The notes below the pieces were generated by a model that did no database searches, was not told the origin of the DNA, and saw only the letters and a list, made by a program, of their open reading frames with translations. Positions 63,799 to 64,000 of a stretch of DNA of 64,000 nucleotides are shown piece after piece; position 1 is the first letter of the stretch; every line of letters begins with the position of its first letter. Position numbers and translations under genes: made by a program. The stretch is taken from assembly GCF_902833225.1 (NCBI RefSeq), contig NZ_CADFEI010000029.1, positions 1-64,000 of the forward strand, read 5' to 3'. The stretch comes from Burkholderia sp. BCC1644. GTDB lineage: Bacteria > Pseudomonadota > Gammaproteobacteria > Burkholderiales > Burkholderiaceae.

Positions 63799-64000
63799 TT
63801 ATGGTTGTTCGCGGCGATAGCCATGTGATTCAAGCCAGTTTTGAACGAGTATTGCTTGCCGTGGATCGAGGGATGCGAGCACTTCGCAGGTCGGCTGGAG
63901 CTGCAGTGCAGCGACGATTGGCGCAAGTGGGATGCCTTGCAGATGCCAGATCCCGAGCGGCTGGTCGGGGCTCGTGACGACGTCGGCCTCGGCGATCGTG
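63799..64000 (-). CDS. C-terminal end of an unidentified gene (runs off the window)
   Basis: The minus strand is open from the window edge to a TAA at 63799, giving about 66 residues (TSPDQPLGIWHLQGIPLAPI, then TCEVLASLDPRQAILVQNWL and ESHGYRREQP). Composition is protein-like and GC is high, unlike the AT-rich flank. I do not recognise the family. The rest lies beyond position 64000. Confidence 0.45.
   Translation of the reverse strand, partial: TIAEADVVTSPDQPLGIWHLQGIPLAPIVAALQLQPTCEVLASLDPRQAILVQNWLESHGYRREQP

Noticed and set aside
63657..63977. A 106-codon plus-strand frame at the window end
   Set aside because: It is antisense to the more protein-like C-terminal frame at 63799-64000 and starts in AT-rich promoter DNA.
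1..64000. CRISPR arrays, rRNA, tRNA or known anti-phage systems
   Set aside because: No regularly spaced repeats, RNA gene signatures or defence protein families were recognised in any part of the window.

Overview
The window reads as accessory DNA from a Burkholderia-type betaproteobacterium. This rests on protein resemblance: Burkholderiales-style 16-strand porins, an MhpA-like hydroxylase, DUF3313/DUF2059 envelope genes and a waaC relic. The catabolic core at about 9-28 kb is very GC-rich. The flanks are lower in GC and full of broken genes, which points to a patchwork of acquired segments. No rRNA, tRNA or CRISPR array was seen.

Layout. 0.2-3.8 kb: two different tyrosine recombinases and an AlpA-like regulator, an island integration module with repeats in front of the second recombinase. 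3.9-7.5 kb: a scrap heap of truncated genes (PAS protein, diguanylate cyclase, IS3, IS110, metallohydrolase, waaC) around one intact small membrane protein. 7.7-8.2 kb: a TerB-like gene. 9.3-18.4 kb: a nine-gene plus-strand operon (ThDP enzyme, degenerate SDR, Asp-box propeller, VOC dioxygenase, DUF1185, alpha/beta hydrolase, MhpA-like hydroxylase, NIPSNAP, aldehyde dehydrogenase), followed by an IclR regulator and porins. It looks like an uncharacterised aromatic-acid pathway. 21.9-28.4 kb: cytochrome b561, then aminotransferase, aldehyde dehydrogenase, APC permease and an EutR-like AraC regulator, a probable amine or amino-acid uptake and oxidation system with a shared bipartite promoter motif.

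28.9-33.5 kb: relics and an IS2-type element split by two IS1111-type IS110 elements. The second one carries, in its 3' non-coding region, matches to both target flanks and so may encode a bridge/seek guide RNA. 33.6-36.8 kb: a TetR-controlled envelope locus with the same AAACCG-N6-CGGTTT operator at two promoters, one of them inside a 56-bp perfect palindrome. 37.3-39.3 kb: an AraC regulator and a decayed diguanylate cyclase. 40.2-47.5 kb: benzaldehyde-type dehydrogenase, an AT-rich aminotransferase, LysR and a second APC permease. 47.6-48.9 kb: a second IS2-type element with a stop in orfA.

49.6-64 kb: a GAF-Fis regulator, OmpW, a truncated IS110, a FeaR-like AraC regulator, a four-gene minus-strand operon (TetR, metallo-hydrolase, NTF2-like, Cys/Met-metabolism PLP enzyme), a sigma-54 activator, an integrase relic and a third porin. 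Several relics in the left half have longer or intact relatives in the right half, so the region seems to have grown by repeated duplication, capture and IS-driven deletion. Family names come from reading the proteins, without any database search.
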